Assembly (NCBI RefSeq): GCF_025200715.1
Contig: NZ_CP104144.1
Span: 2,666,001-2,730,000, forward strand
Reading direction: 5' to 3'
Length of the DNA: 64,000 bases
Source: Rhizobium sullae
Lineage (GTDB): Bacteria > Pseudomonadota > Alphaproteobacteria > Rhizobiales > Rhizobiaceae
Below, one piece after another: positions 44,835-54,378 of this stretch. The notes under the pieces are model-generated. The model was not told where the DNA came from and made no database searches. It saw only the letters and a program-made list of their open reading frames with translations. Position 1 is the first letter of the stretch, and each line of letters begins with the position of its first letter. Made by a program: the position numbers and the translations under genes.

Positions 44835-45935
44835 ATGCGAGCGAAGCCCCTTCTTATTGCTCTTTTCCTAAGCGTGAACCTTGTTTCCGCGTTAGAGCCT
44901 GTGCTCGCGCAACAGAACGCGGCCGCAGCGCTTACCGTCGCCGTGGCAAGGCCTGCAGAACGCCGATGGCCCGAAACGGTACCGACCAGCGGCTGGCTGA
45001 AGCCCTGGCACGAAGCGGTCGTCGCCGCGGAAATCGGCGGCCTTCGTGTGACCGATGTCCTAGTCGATGTCGGATCGGTCGTCTCGAAGGGGCAGGCCCT
45101 CGTCCGGCTTGCCGACGAGGCTGTCCGCGCAGAACTGCGTAAGGAGGGGGCCGCGCTGGCAAGTGCCAGGGCCGACCTCGCCAAGGCCAGGGCGAATGCC
45201 GGCCGGGCACGCAAGATGCAGGGAAGCGGCGCGCTTTCGGACGAGAAGATCAACGAATATCTGATCACCGAGCAGACGGCGATCGCGGGTGTCGAATCCG
45301 CGGAAGCCCTGCTGGATAGTCAGAAGATCAAGCTTGCCCAGACGACTGTCCTGGCCGCCGACGACGGGCTGATCACATCCCGCTCGGCCCAGCTCGGCGC
45401 CGTGGTCTCCTCCGGCACGGAGTTGTTCCGCCTCCTTCGCAAGCAGCGCGTCGAATGGCAGGCGGAAGTGTCTGCACGCTATTTGCCTCGCATAAAGGAA
45501 GGTCTGACCGCCACGATCGTAGGTCCTGGTGACCGACGCGTCAAAGGAACCGTTCGGCTTGTCGGACCAACGGTCAGCACCGACACCGGACGGGCGCTCG
45601 CCTATGTGGCGCTGCCGGCGGAGGCACACCCGCCCATCGGCATTTACGTCACCGGCCAGATCGAGCTTGAGACCACGGCGGCGCTCACCGTACCCGAGAC
45701 GGCGCTCGTCCTGCGTGACGGCATCGCTTACGTCTTCACCGTGGATGCAGACAAGCGTGCGTCACGCGTTCGTGTGGAAACCGGCCGCCGCAATGGCAGC
45801 GAAGTGGAAATCCTCTCGGGCCTCGACCGCTCGACCGAGGTCGTGATGACGGGCAGCGCTTTCCTTTCGGACAAGGCCTTCGTCCGGGTGACGGGAGACG
45901 CGCTCGTCAAGCTAGAAGAGGGAGAATCGCGATGA
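44835..45935 (+). CDS. RND efflux periplasmic adaptor (membrane fusion protein)
   Basis: A 366-residue adaptor with a cleavable signal (LLIALFLSVNLVSALEPVLAQ). Lipoyl half GLRVTDVLVDVGSVVSKGQ, helical hairpin about residues 95-160, second half AADDGLITSRSAQLGAVV, then barrel and membrane-proximal domains. It lies immediately after the outer-membrane-factor remnant and overlaps the pump by four bases (ATGA). Confidence 0.92.
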   Translation: MRAKPLLIALFLSVNLVSALEPVLAQQNAAAALTVAVARPAERRWPETVPTSGWLKPWHEAVVAAEIGGLRVTDVLVDVGSVVSKGQALVRLADEAVRAELRKEGAALASARADLAKARANAGRARKMQGSGALSDEKINEYLITEQTAIAGVESAEALLDSQKIKLAQTTVLAADDGLITSRSAQLGAVVSSGTELFRLLRKQRVEWQAEVSARYLPRIKEGLTATIVGPGDRRVKGTVRLVGPTVSTDTGRALAYVALPAEAHPPIGIYVTGQIELETTAALTVPETALVLRDGIAYVFTVDADKRASRVRVETGRRNGSEVEILSGLDRSTEVVMTGSAFLSDKAFVRVTGDALVKLEEGESR

Positions 45936-48900
45936 ACTTTTCCGCCTGGTCGATCCGCAATCCGGTTCCTGCCATACTCCTTTTCATCCTGCTTACTGTC
46001 GGCGGCCTCATCGCCTTCGACCGGCTCGCGGTGCAAAATTTTCCCGACATGGACCTGCCGACCATTCAGGTCAGCGCCACGCTCGAAGGTGCCGCGCCGG
46101 CCCAGCTCGAAACAGAAGTCGCGCGCAAGATCGAAGATAGGCTCGCCTCGCTGGGCCTTCTCGACCACATCACGACGACGGTCACGGACGGGTCGGTCTC
46201 CATCAATGTCTCGTTCCAGCTGGGAAAGGACAGCGAGGAAGCGTTGAACGAAGTGCGCAATGCCGTCGACGGCGCGAGCGGAGACCTCCCTTCCAAGATG
46301 CAGACGCCGAGCGTAACGAAGGTGACGGTGCAGGGCTCCACCCTCCTCACCTACGCGGTGCGCTCCACCCGCCTCAACGAGACGGAACTCTCCTGGTTCG
46401 TCGACAACGACATGACGAAGGCCCTGCTCGCCGTATCTGGCGTCGGCGAGGTCGGCCGGATCGGCGGCATCGAGCGTGAAGTGCATATCGACCTCAACCC
46501 GCAGCTCATGAGCGCGCTCGGTCTCAGCGCCGCGACCGTTTCCTCTCAGCTCAAATCCGTGCAGTCGGACGCCTCGGGCGGTCGAGCCGAGATCGGCGGC
46601 GGCAAGCAGGCAATTCGCACGCTCGGCGCGGTTTCCTCGATAGAGGAACTGAAGGCGCTCGAAATCCCGCTTCCGAGCGGCGAGCTCGTGCGGCTGGACG
46701 AGATCGGCACAGTAACGGACAGCTTTGCCGACAGGTCGTCGATCGCCTATCTCGATGGCGAACCCGTGATCGGTGTCGAGGTAAAACGATCTAACGGCTT
46801 TTCTGATACCGGCGTCGCGGCCGCCATCGAAGCGGCCATGCAGGACTTTGCCGCGGCCAACCCCGATGTCGAGATCGTCCAGGCCTACAGCACGGTCGGG
46901 CCGATTATCGAAAACTACGACGGCTCCATGCACATGCTCTATGAGGGTGCACTCCTGGCGGTCGTGGTGGTTTGGCTCTTCCTGCGCGACTGGCGGGCGA
47001 CCTTGCTTTCGGCGGTGGCGCTGCCGCTCTCGGTCATCCCGACTTTTCTCGTGATGTACCTGGCGGATTTCAGCCTCAATACGGTGACGCTGCTTGCGCT
47101 CTCCCTCGTGGTCGGCATCCTCATCGACGATGCGATCGTCGAGATCGAGAACATCGCGCGCCACCTGCAAATGGGGAAACCGCCGAAAGAGGCTGCGCTC
47201 GAGGCAGCCGATGAAATCGGCCTTGCCGTCATCGCAACGACCTTGACGCTCGTCGCGGTCTTTCTGCCGACCGCCTTCATGAGCGGTATTCCCGGCCTGA
47301 TCTTCCGTCAGTTCGGCTTGACGGCAGCCGTGGCGGTTCTCGCCTCACTGGTCGTCGCGCGCCTGCTGACGCCGATGATGGCCGCCTACATGATGAAGTC
47401 GCATCCCATCGAGTTGAGGGACGGCCGTGTCATGCGCGCCTACATGGCCTTCGTCAAAACCTGCCTGCGCTATCCTAAACTGACCATCCTCGGCGTCTGC
47501 ATATTCCTCGGGCTCTCGCTCTCGACGATTACCATGCTGAGCGCCGGTTTCCTGCCGCCTTCGGACGATTCGCAGACGCAGGTCACTCTGACGCTCCAGC
47601 CCGGCAGCTCGATCGAACAAACGGACGCGATGACGCGGCGGGCAGCAGATATCGTTTCCCGCCTGCCGGACGTCACGCGCGTGTTCTCCGCCGTCGGAAG
47701 CGCCTCGTCGGGTGACCTGATCGATTCCGCCACAACCATGGATACGGCGACCACCTCGCTCGTCGTCGACCTGAAGAAGATCGGCGAACGCAGCCGCAAG
47801 CAGGCCGAGATCGAGAACGACATCCGACAGGCGCTCGCCGTTCTCCCGGGTGTCAGGATCGAGGTGGGCACTGGAGGCAACGGTACGACACTGGAAGTCA
47901 CGCTCGCTAGCGACGATTCCGATGCGCTCGACCAGGCGGCGGGCGCACTCGAAGAACAGCTGCGCAGCCTTCAGGGCATCGGCGCGGTGACCTCCAGCGC
48001 CTCCCTGCAGGCCCCGGAAGTCCAGATCGTCCCGGACCTCGACAGCGTCGCGGCCCTCGGTGTCACGGCAGAAGCGATTTCCGAGGCGGTTCGCGTGGCC
48101 ACGAGCGGAGACTACTCCTCCTCGCTCGCCAAGCTCAACCTGCCGCAGCGCCAGCTTCCCATCCGCGTCCGGCTCGATCCCGGCGACCGGACGACGCTCG
48201 AGGACATCGCCAATCTTCGCGTTGCCGGTGCCAGGGGTAGCGTCGATCTCGGTTCGGTGGCCGAGATCCGTATCGGCGGCAGCCCGTCGGAGATCAGCCG
48301 CATCGATCGTTCGCGAAACGTCACCCTGACGGTCGAGCTCAACGGCCGCATCCTTGGCGAGGTCTATAGCGAGGCACGGGCGCTGCCTGCCTTTCAGAGG
48401 CTTCCCGACGGGGTCAAGCTCGTCGAGCAGGGCGAACTGGAGCGCAGCTCCGAGCTTTTCAACAATTTCGCCATCGCAATGGCGATCGGCGTCTTCTGCA
48501 TCTACGCCGTTCTGGTTCTACTCTTCCACGACTTCCTCCAGCCGCTGACGATCCTCATGGCGCTTCCGCTTTCGCTTGGCGGCGCGCTGCTGCCGCTGGT
48601 GCTGACCGGAACCAGCTTCTCCATGCCCGTGCTGATCGGCCTGCTCATGCTGATGGGCGTGGCGACGAAGAATTCGATCCTGCTGGTCGAGTACGCAATC
48701 ATGTCGCGTCGCGCCGGCCTCTCGCGGTTCGACGCGCTGGTCGACGCCTGCCACAAGCGCGCCCGCCCGATTGTCATGACGACTATCGCCATGGGCGGCG
48801 GCATGCTTCCCGTGGCTTTGAGCCTCAGTGGCGGCGATGCAAGCTTCCGTCAACCGATGGCAATCGTCGTCATCGGCGGCCTGATGACTTCCACCGTCCT

Positions 48901-49030
48901 CAGCCTCGTCGTTATCCCCGTCATATTCACGTTCGTTGACGACTTCCTGCTGCTTTTAAAGCGGATGTTCCGTCTTGAACCGTTGTCCCCTCGCAAAGGA
49001 GCACGTGATGTCCTCAGTACGCCTGCCTAA
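45932..49030 (+). CDS. RND-family efflux permease (HAE1)
   Basis: Full-length, 1,032 residues. N-terminal helix (AILLFILLTVGGLIAFDRLA), porter domain, TM4 with GILIDDAIVEIENIARHL holding the paired aspartates. The second half has GLLMLMGVATKNSILLVEYA and the late bundle. The sequence type differs from the other two pumps in the window (more like the MdtC/aminoglycoside-type group). GGGAG site; ATGA overlap with the adaptor. Confidence 0.96.
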   Translation: MNFSAWSIRNPVPAILLFILLTVGGLIAFDRLAVQNFPDMDLPTIQVSATLEGAAPAQLETEVARKIEDRLASLGLLDHITTTVTDGSVSINVSFQLGKDSEEALNEVRNAVDGASGDLPSKMQTPSVTKVTVQGSTLLTYAVRSTRLNETELSWFVDNDMTKALLAVSGVGEVGRIGGIEREVHIDLNPQLMSALGLSAATVSSQLKSVQSDASGGRAEIGGGKQAIRTLGAVSSIEELKALEIPLPSGELVRLDEIGTVTDSFADRSSIAYLDGEPVIGVEVKRSNGFSDTGVAAAIEAAMQDFAAANPDVEIVQAYSTVGPIIENYDGSMHMLYEGALLAVVVVWLFLRDWRATLLSAVALPLSVIPTFLVMYLADFSLNTVTLLALSLVVGILIDDAIVEIENIARHLQMGKPPKEAALEAADEIGLAVIATTLTLVAVFLPTAFMSGIPGLIFRQFGLTAAVAVLASLVVARLLTPMMAAYMMKSHPIELRDGRVMRAYMAFVKTCLRYPKLTILGVCIFLGLSLSTITMLSAGFLPPSDDSQTQVTLTLQPGSSIEQTDAMTRRAADIVSRLPDVTRVFSAVGSASSGDLIDSATTMDTATTSLVVDLKKIGERSRKQAEIENDIRQALAVLPGVRIEVGTGGNGTTLEVTLASDDSDALDQAAGALEEQLRSLQGIGAVTSSASLQAPEVQIVPDLDSVAALGVTAEAISEAVRVATSGDYSSSLAKLNLPQRQLPIRVRLDPGDRTTLEDIANLRVAGARGSVDLGSVAEIRIGGSPSEISRIDRSRNVTLTVELNGRILGEVYSEARALPAFQRLPDGVKLVEQGELERSSELFNNFAIAMAIGVFCIYAVLVLLFHDFLQPLTILMALPLSLGGALLPLVLTGTSFSMPVLIGLLMLMGVATKNSILLVEYAIMSRRAGLSRFDALVDACHKRARPIVMTTIAMGGGMLPVALSLSGGDASFRQPMAIVVIGGLMTSTVLSLVVIPVIFTFVDDFLLLLKRMFRLEPLSPRKGARDVLSTPA

Positions 49031-49382
49031 CGACCGCTCTCCTTGCCGATTTTCCATAGCGCTGATCTTTATCGCGGCGGTTTTTTCCAATGAACCCGTC
49101 CAAGCCGAAGAAATTCTCGCTGGCGTCATAGCCGACGGCAAACCGTGGGAGATGTACGTCGTCAAACGAAGGGTTTCGAACATACTTGCGTTTCGACCGG
49201 ATGGTGGCGGAACGATCAGCGACAGCGCGGTGAGCATAAACGCGATGTGGAGGGCTGTTCCGGAGGGGATTTGCATAAGGCCACAACCTGGAGGGGACGA
49301 AAGATGCCTTCAATTAACGCGAACCAAAACCGGTATTGCGGCTTCTCAGAACGGCAGGACCATCTGGGTGCTGAAGCGGTAA
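49008..49382 (+). CDS. Small secreted protein
   Basis: A 124-residue protein with a signal peptide (FSIALIFIAAVFSNEPVQA) and a small beta-rich mature domain with two cysteines (ICIRPQPGGDERCLQL). No family recognised with certainty. It overlaps the end of the RND gene by 23 bases in another frame and has AAAGGAG at a good distance from the ATG, so translational coupling is likely. It may be an accessory of the pump operon. Confidence 0.65.
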   Translation: MSSVRLPNDRSPCRFSIALIFIAAVFSNEPVQAEEILAGVIADGKPWEMYVVKRRVSNILAFRPDGGGTISDSAVSINAMWRAVPEGICIRPQPGGDERCLQLTRTKTGIAASQNGRTIWVLKR

Positions 49383-49840
49383 ATTTTGGATTTTGCGATT
49401 GAAGATGGAACAGCCCATGTCACAGTTGGTAGTCAACACTCTATCAAACCGTGGGCGAATAGCTGAAGTGTGCTGACCTGACGGGATCCCCGTCTTGCTT
49501 TGGCAGAACCGCCATCCACGGCGATGAACCGCGCCAGCGTCAGTACGATCAACCGGACCGTATTCGTACGCGGGTAGCCGCTCTCCATGGCTATCGGTGA
49601 ATAGTTTTGCCACGCGGGCGGCTTCAATCTTGGAAAGGCGCCTTCCATTTTGTGCAACTACGCAGGTGGCAACGCACTTCGGAAATGATGAACGCGCAGC
49701 GTGGGTGTCTTTGCCAACGCACTGATCAAATTAGGCAATGGCTTGTTCTTCAACCGCTGAGTTGAGTTCCGACGAGCTTTCGCGAAGCACATTCGTGGCA
49801 GATGTGGACGGGCAAACGCCGGTTTAAACGCAGCGGATGT
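49383..49840. other. Interval without a supported gene
   Basis: Short frames exist on both strands but none shows family features, codon bias or a ribosome site. Possibly decayed coding DNA. Confidence 0.35.
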
Positions 49841-49868
49841 TTGCTCGAAGGAGTCTGTCGTGGAACCG

Positions 49869-49898
49869 CAGCAACAAAATTAAACACAATTGTTGCTG
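49869..49898. promoter_or_regulatory. Long perfect inverted repeat upstream of the response-regulator gene
   Basis: CAGCAACAA-N12-TTGTTGCTG, nine-base perfect arms, 48 bp before the regulator start. It could be an operator or an RNA stem-loop in the leader. No T-run follows. Confidence 0.5.
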
Positions 49899-49946
49899 AC
49901 AACCATACTGTGAAACGGGCTTACTAATAATCGGATCCCGACACAA

Positions 49947-50702
49947 ATGGCCAAGCCTATGAATAACATCGTGTACAACGTTCCTACTCAAGCTTCATCC
50001 CGAATCCTCGTCGTCGAGGACGATCGGGATATCGCGAGCATGCTGATCGACCTGATGACGGAGGCAGGTTACGCCGCCGAGGCAGTCGGATCGTCGATTG
50101 AAATGGACCGCGTACTAAAAAAGAAGGACTTCCACCTTATCGTCCTGGATGGAATGCTGCCAGGTGAGGACGGTTTCAGCATATGCAGGAGAATCAGGTC
50201 GTTTGATACAATACCCATCCTCATGCTTACCGCGCGAACGAAAGAGATAGACAGGGTCGTTGGATTGGAATTGGGCGCCGACGACTATGTCACAAAACCG
50301 TTTAAATCCAGGGAACTTTTGGCGAGAATAAAGGCGCTTCTGCGCCGATCGTCGTATTCCGTACAAGTCAAGCCAAAGCAGGAACCGATGACGTTTGCGG
50401 GCTGGCGGATTGATCCGGTCACCCGAGAATTGACTGACCGTGACGGTTTTCATGTGTCGCTCACGACGGCGGAGTTTGATGTGCTGCTGGTGTTTTGCCA
50501 GAATCCTCGAAAGGTAATGAACCGCCAGGAAATACTTGCCCTCACCCACGCAGGCTCTGCGGGACCTGTTGAACGCAGCATTGATGTGCACGTCAGTCGT
50601 GTCCGGCAGAAAATCGAACCGAATTATAAGGATCCGACATTCATCAAAACTGTGCGCCTGGGCGGGTATATCTTCACTCCAGAGGTTGCGATAGCACCAT
50701 GA
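49947..50702 (+). CDS. OmpR/PhoB-family response regulator
   Basis: A 251-residue regulator. Receiver domain at residues 18-130 with the acidic pair in VVEDDRD, phospho-acceptor Asp68 in LIVLDGMLPGEDG and Lys117 in YVTKPFK. Winged-helix DNA-binding domain from about 150 (LTTAEFDVLLVF, RSIDVHVSRVRQKIEPN, IKTVRLGGYIF). Two in-frame ATGs (codons 1 and 5) are possible; neither has a clear ribosome site. It overlaps the kinase gene by ATGA, so the two are a pair. Confidence 0.93.
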   Translation: MAKPMNNIVYNVPTQASSRILVVEDDRDIASMLIDLMTEAGYAAEAVGSSIEMDRVLKKKDFHLIVLDGMLPGEDGFSICRRIRSFDTIPILMLTARTKEIDRVVGLELGADDYVTKPFKSRELLARIKALLRRSSYSVQVKPKQEPMTFAGWRIDPVTRELTDRDGFHVSLTTAEFDVLLVFCQNPRKVMNRQEILALTHAGSAGPVERSIDVHVSRVRQKIEPNYKDPTFIKTVRLGGYIFTPEVAIAP

Positions 50703-52111
50703 TTGATCGCTTCCGCAAGGCGTCCATACGAACACAATTCATGGTGTTCGCATCTATTCCTGTTCCGTTGATGGTTATCTGCATTATTGCGATTCTACCT
50801 GAGCCGTTCATTTTCCAAAATGAAAAAATGCTTATGGTCAAAGGCGCTCAAATCGAGCTGCTTGTGAATCAAGTCAGAAGCGCCAGAAATGACGCCGAAG
50901 TCGAGCATCTGGTGAGAACAAGCGCATCCAGCGGTCTCGAATTGAAGATCCTGCCATGGAGCGATGTCAGTAGCGAAGGGGCGCGTCAAACGGATGACCA
51001 TCTCATCCCGGATGAGCTTCAGGACTTCCTGCCTGCCGATATTGAAGCGGTAGTCCTTGAAAACACTTCGGATGGCGAGGGACACAGTACACTTGCGGTG
51101 CGCCTTGACGCGCTGCGTGCTCTCGTCATCGGGTTCACCGGTGCCGATGTTTCGCCCTCATCTTTCAGCGCAGTCGTCGAGTTCATCGCCAAAGCCAACA
51201 TCCTGATGCTGCCGATGCTCCTCCTGGTGCTCTATATAAGTCGCATGATCACGTCGCCTCTCGTTCGCTTTGCCGACGCGGCAAAGAGACTGCGCCTCGA
51301 CGGTAACGAGGGAGAACAGTTCACGGCCGAAGGCGCCAAGGAACTTCGCACGCTTGCGACGGCGCTCAACAACATGCGTCACCGTATTCGCAAAATGGTC
51401 GATGATCGAACACGAATGCTGACGGCCGTGAGCCACGATCTAAGGACGCCTCTGACACGGCTGCGAATGCGCGTCGAACGCTCGAAGGATCCCACGTCAA
51501 GGGAAGCGATGCTGGCGGATATCGACAACCTTACCACGATGATTGAGGAAAGCCTTCAGTATTTAAGCAGCACTGCGACAGTAGAGCCGCTTCGAAAGGT
51601 TGATATTTCCAGTCTTCTGCGGACCATCGCGTCGGAATTTTGTGATCTCGGGCATAACGTAATTTACTGCGGACCAGAGCGGTTTGGATATTTGTGCCAA
51701 CAAAAGGCTCTCATACGCGCTATCACCAACATTGCGGAGAACGCGGTAAGGTTCGGCACGAAGGTAGCTGTCGAATTGCGCAATAGTCCGCAAGGTGGAG
51801 CGGTCATCATTGTGAGCGACAACGGCCCCGGCCTTGAAGAAGGGCTCCACGGTAAAGTCCTGGAGCCGTTCTTCAAGGTTGACGAGGCCCGGTCACTAAA
51901 TTCCAACAGCGGTTTTGGACTGGGGCTTTCGATTGCGGATGAAATCGTAAAAGGTCACGGTGGCTCGCTGTTACTTGAGGACATATTGCCGCATGGTCTG
52001 CGAGTGACGATACAATTGCCGCCGGCTCAGGTTGTTCAACACCAAAGCAGCATGGCGTCCGCTGCCAAAGGAGAAGCACTCGATCGAAAGGCTTTCGCCA
52101 AGGAGAGGTAG
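50699..52111 (+). CDS. Sensor histidine kinase (EnvZ-like)
   Basis: A 470-residue inner-membrane kinase. First helix at about residues 17-35, periplasmic sensor domain to about 158, second helix IAKANILMLPMLLLVLYIS, then HAMP, the dimerisation box with His246 in TAVSHDLRTPLTRLRMR, and the ATP-binding domain (N-box ENAVRFG, G1 IVSDNGPGLEEG, G2 GFGLGLSI). It phosphorylates the response regulator encoded just upstream. Signal unknown; envelope or efflux stress is plausible from neighbours. Confidence 0.93.
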   Translation: MIDRFRKASIRTQFMVFASIPVPLMVICIIAILPEPFIFQNEKMLMVKGAQIELLVNQVRSARNDAEVEHLVRTSASSGLELKILPWSDVSSEGARQTDDHLIPDELQDFLPADIEAVVLENTSDGEGHSTLAVRLDALRALVIGFTGADVSPSSFSAVVEFIAKANILMLPMLLLVLYISRMITSPLVRFADAAKRLRLDGNEGEQFTAEGAKELRTLATALNNMRHRIRKMVDDRTRMLTAVSHDLRTPLTRLRMRVERSKDPTSREAMLADIDNLTTMIEESLQYLSSTATVEPLRKVDISSLLRTIASEFCDLGHNVIYCGPERFGYLCQQKALIRAITNIAENAVRFGTKVAVELRNSPQGGAVIIVSDNGPGLEEGLHGKVLEPFFKVDEARSLNSNSGFGLGLSIADEIVKGHGGSLLLEDILPHGLRVTIQLPPAQVVQHQSSMASAAKGEALDRKAFAKER

Positions 52112-52136
52112 TCGACCATATGAGCGGTTCGATCGC

Positions 52137-52499
52137 AAAATTCCTCCCACATCCATTGGGCCAGATCACATAGACGCCAGTGTACGACGCCATCGAGATA
52201 GGGCGTTAGGCCGGGCTTAAAGGCTTGCGCTGAGGCCGTGCGCTGATCGTCGTTCAACAACGACGGCTTGCCTTGACCTTGGCCGTTGGCCAAACCGCGC
52301 GCGCTGAAGCGCACCACCCAGTCACGCACGAACTGCAGGGTCACGCTGCCCAGCCGGCCAGCATCTTCGCGTGAACCACCATCATAGATCGACGCAACCG
52401 CCAGGAGCGCCGCGCCTGCCTGGCATCTTTTGTTTGTCGGTCCAGAAGACGCAGCCTGTCCCCATCAAAGTCTGCCCGTAAAGAAACTGCTGACCCCAT
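52137..52499 (-). pseudogene. Truncated IS630-family transposase
   Basis: On the minus strand a start MGSAVSLRADFDGDRLRLLD is followed by TKDARQAR, a one-base deletion, then LAVASIYDGGSREDAGRLGS, VTLQFVRDWVVRFSARG and VVHWRLCDLAQWMWEEF. This is the N-terminal DNA-binding part of an IS630 transposase. It breaks off before the DDE catalytic domain. No terminal inverted repeats were recognised. A mobile-element scar between the kinase gene and the methyltransferase gene. Confidence 0.8.
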
Positions 52500-52995
52500 C
52501 GCAAACCTCCTGCTTGCGCCATCGATTCAGATTGGTCGCCTTTTGGGAATCTGGAGCGTCAACATCAAAGAGGTTTGGTATCGGTCATTCCCTTGGTCAC
52601 CACAGCATAACTTAACATGTCTTAAAACACAGAAACACGTCTTCCGCCTATCTGGGTAAGCGAAACTTCAGCCCTCAGGAGCAAGCCATATGTGTGTTCT
52701 ACATCCGAGCCAAGCGGTTGACAGGCTGCTGATAACAATTGACCTCAGTAGCGCCTTCCTCGCCTCGCTTCTGGGGATGTCTCTTCCTGTCCTGCCGTCC
52801 TATGTTCTTCTCCCAGCAATCGAAGTGAGAGCATCAGGCGTCGCTGACCTTGTTTTGCGATGTGTCTCTTGGTCCATACATCGTCGACATCTGGATCGAG
52901 ATCCGGTGGTGGTTTAGCGAGATGGACGACCGCTACGACTCGGCACCAGAAGCCGCGGGCACGGCTAGAGGGCGGCTAACTTTTGAGGCAGACCA
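52500..52995 (+). other. Interval with a possible decayed small gene
   Basis: An AT-rich promoter-like patch (CTTAACATGTCTTAAAACAC near 52610-52630) is followed by a frame from 52690 with a hydrophobic stretch (LLITIDLSSAFLASLLGMSL). After a frame change, YIVDIWIEIRWWFSEMDDRY reads to a stop at about 52980. The pieces may be a broken small membrane protein. Not identified. Confidence 0.3.
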
Positions 52996-53616
52996 GTGAA
53001 CAATGTTTCGCTTTCCACTGTCCAACTCACCCGCATCAACATCCTTCGAAGTCTCGCATTCTTGTATTTTTGGGGTGTTTGTATCAGTCAGTCGTCTTGG
53101 CCGAGCGATGGCTTGGCTCACACGATTTTGGCTTCGACAGGTCTCGTCGCAACATTTGTAGCAATCTTTGGACGTATGTGGTCGACACTGTACGTGGGCG
53201 GAAGGAAAAGTGCCACCTTGGTCATGGACGGACCATATTCTGTCACGCGCAATCCACTCTACTTCTTCAGTCTGGTGGGGATCGCTGGTATCGGGGCGCA
53301 AACGGGCAGTATCTTGGCGATGCTAATTTTCGTCGCGACAGCATTCGTCGTCTTTGCGGCAACCGTCGCCCAGGAAGAGAAATTCCTGCGGGAACGTTTT
53401 GGGACAGTCTTTCAAGATTATTTGGCTTCAACACCAAGGCTGCTTCCCAAGCCTTCCCTCTGGCGCGACACGAACGAATTGGAAATAAAACCCCGAATCT
53501 TTCTCAGGACGCTACGAGATGGTTGTATTTTCCTTATTCCGTGGCCGCTCTTTGAGCTCATCGAAGCCGGACAAAGCAATGGAGTCCTGCCAGTTCTTGT
53601 TCGTCTGCCTTTCTGA
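52996..53616 (+). CDS. Isoprenylcysteine carboxyl methyltransferase-like membrane protein
   Basis: A 206-residue integral membrane protein of the ICMT/PEMT-like group. Four to five helices, the SAM-binding signature GPYSVTRNPLYFF, and the conserved EEKFLRERFGTVFQDYLAST near the C-terminal side. Bacterial members methylate small lipophilic substrates or are uncharacterised. GTG start with GAGGCA upstream; an ATG two codons in is out of frame. Function by family only. Confidence 0.83.
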   Translation: MNNVSLSTVQLTRINILRSLAFLYFWGVCISQSSWPSDGLAHTILASTGLVATFVAIFGRMWSTLYVGGRKSATLVMDGPYSVTRNPLYFFSLVGIAGIGAQTGSILAMLIFVATAFVVFAATVAQEEKFLRERFGTVFQDYLASTPRLLPKPSLWRDTNELEIKPRIFLRTLRDGCIFLIPWPLFELIEAGQSNGVLPVLVRLPF

Positions 53617-54378
53617 AAAGGCGCTGGCAAGCCCGAAGGTTTGACAACTGAGTTTAATTGAAAGGGATCGATCTAAGGACCGGTATTCCAGCTGACTTAG
53701 GGTTCGATAGCGACCCGGTGTCGCGTACCTCCTAGGGCATTCACGATCTTCGCAAAGCAGCTCCTTGCCGTCGTCTATCTCGGACGAATTGGCCCCAATT
53801 GGTCCGGGGTAAACTGGCCGGGCTCAGCCCAAGTCCGGTCAGTTCAACCATTAATCTTCAAGAAGACTTTTATGTAGACCACGCGCGATCGGGAGGCTTG
53901 GCCATCTGCCCATGCAACGCCGCCGTCAAACGACAAGAGATCGAGGCGGCGATGGTTGAAGCCCCCATCCGACCATCGATGCGGTTCATGGGGAGAAAAC
54001 GTGCAGCGGCGTATGAGGCCTGCCCTTCGATCTTCCGGGTAAATGTGCTCCCGGCGCGGAGCACAGGCTTATTGCGTCACAGGCATAGCGAACTGACCGT
54101 GGCAACACATGAGGTGGCTGCTCTTCTGCAATGGGATGTCGGTCGCGGACGAGCAACAACTCTTAGTAATACAAAATCCACAGCAATGACGATCCTGAAT
54201 TAATTCAGCAGATATGATCCAGAGCGAAGATTACAATGAATTACAAAAGCTACCTTATGCCGCGGAATTTCACCATAAGACTATGGAACGCGCAAACAGA
54301 ACTCGCGGATGTCTGCTGTGTGGCAGGTAGAGACGTGGATGTCTCCTGCGAACAGTCGCCCGGCGTAAGGCGATAGAC
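53617..54378. other. Interval without a supported gene
   Basis: A 134-codon open frame (53799-54203) exists on the plus strand, but its composition is irregular and no family is recognisable; it is not called. The last 100 bp before the lipoprotein gene are AT-richer and probably hold its promoter. Confidence 0.35.

Noticed and set aside
46066..47280. Long antisense frames under the third RND gene
   Set aside because: Shadows of a strongly supported pump gene.
52112..52640. Complete insertion sequence around the transposase piece
   Set aside because: No terminal inverted repeats or target duplication could be found, and the catalytic half is missing.
53799..54203. 134-codon plus-strand frame
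   Set aside because: Irregular composition and no recognisable family; open frames of this size are expected by chance in GC-rich DNA.
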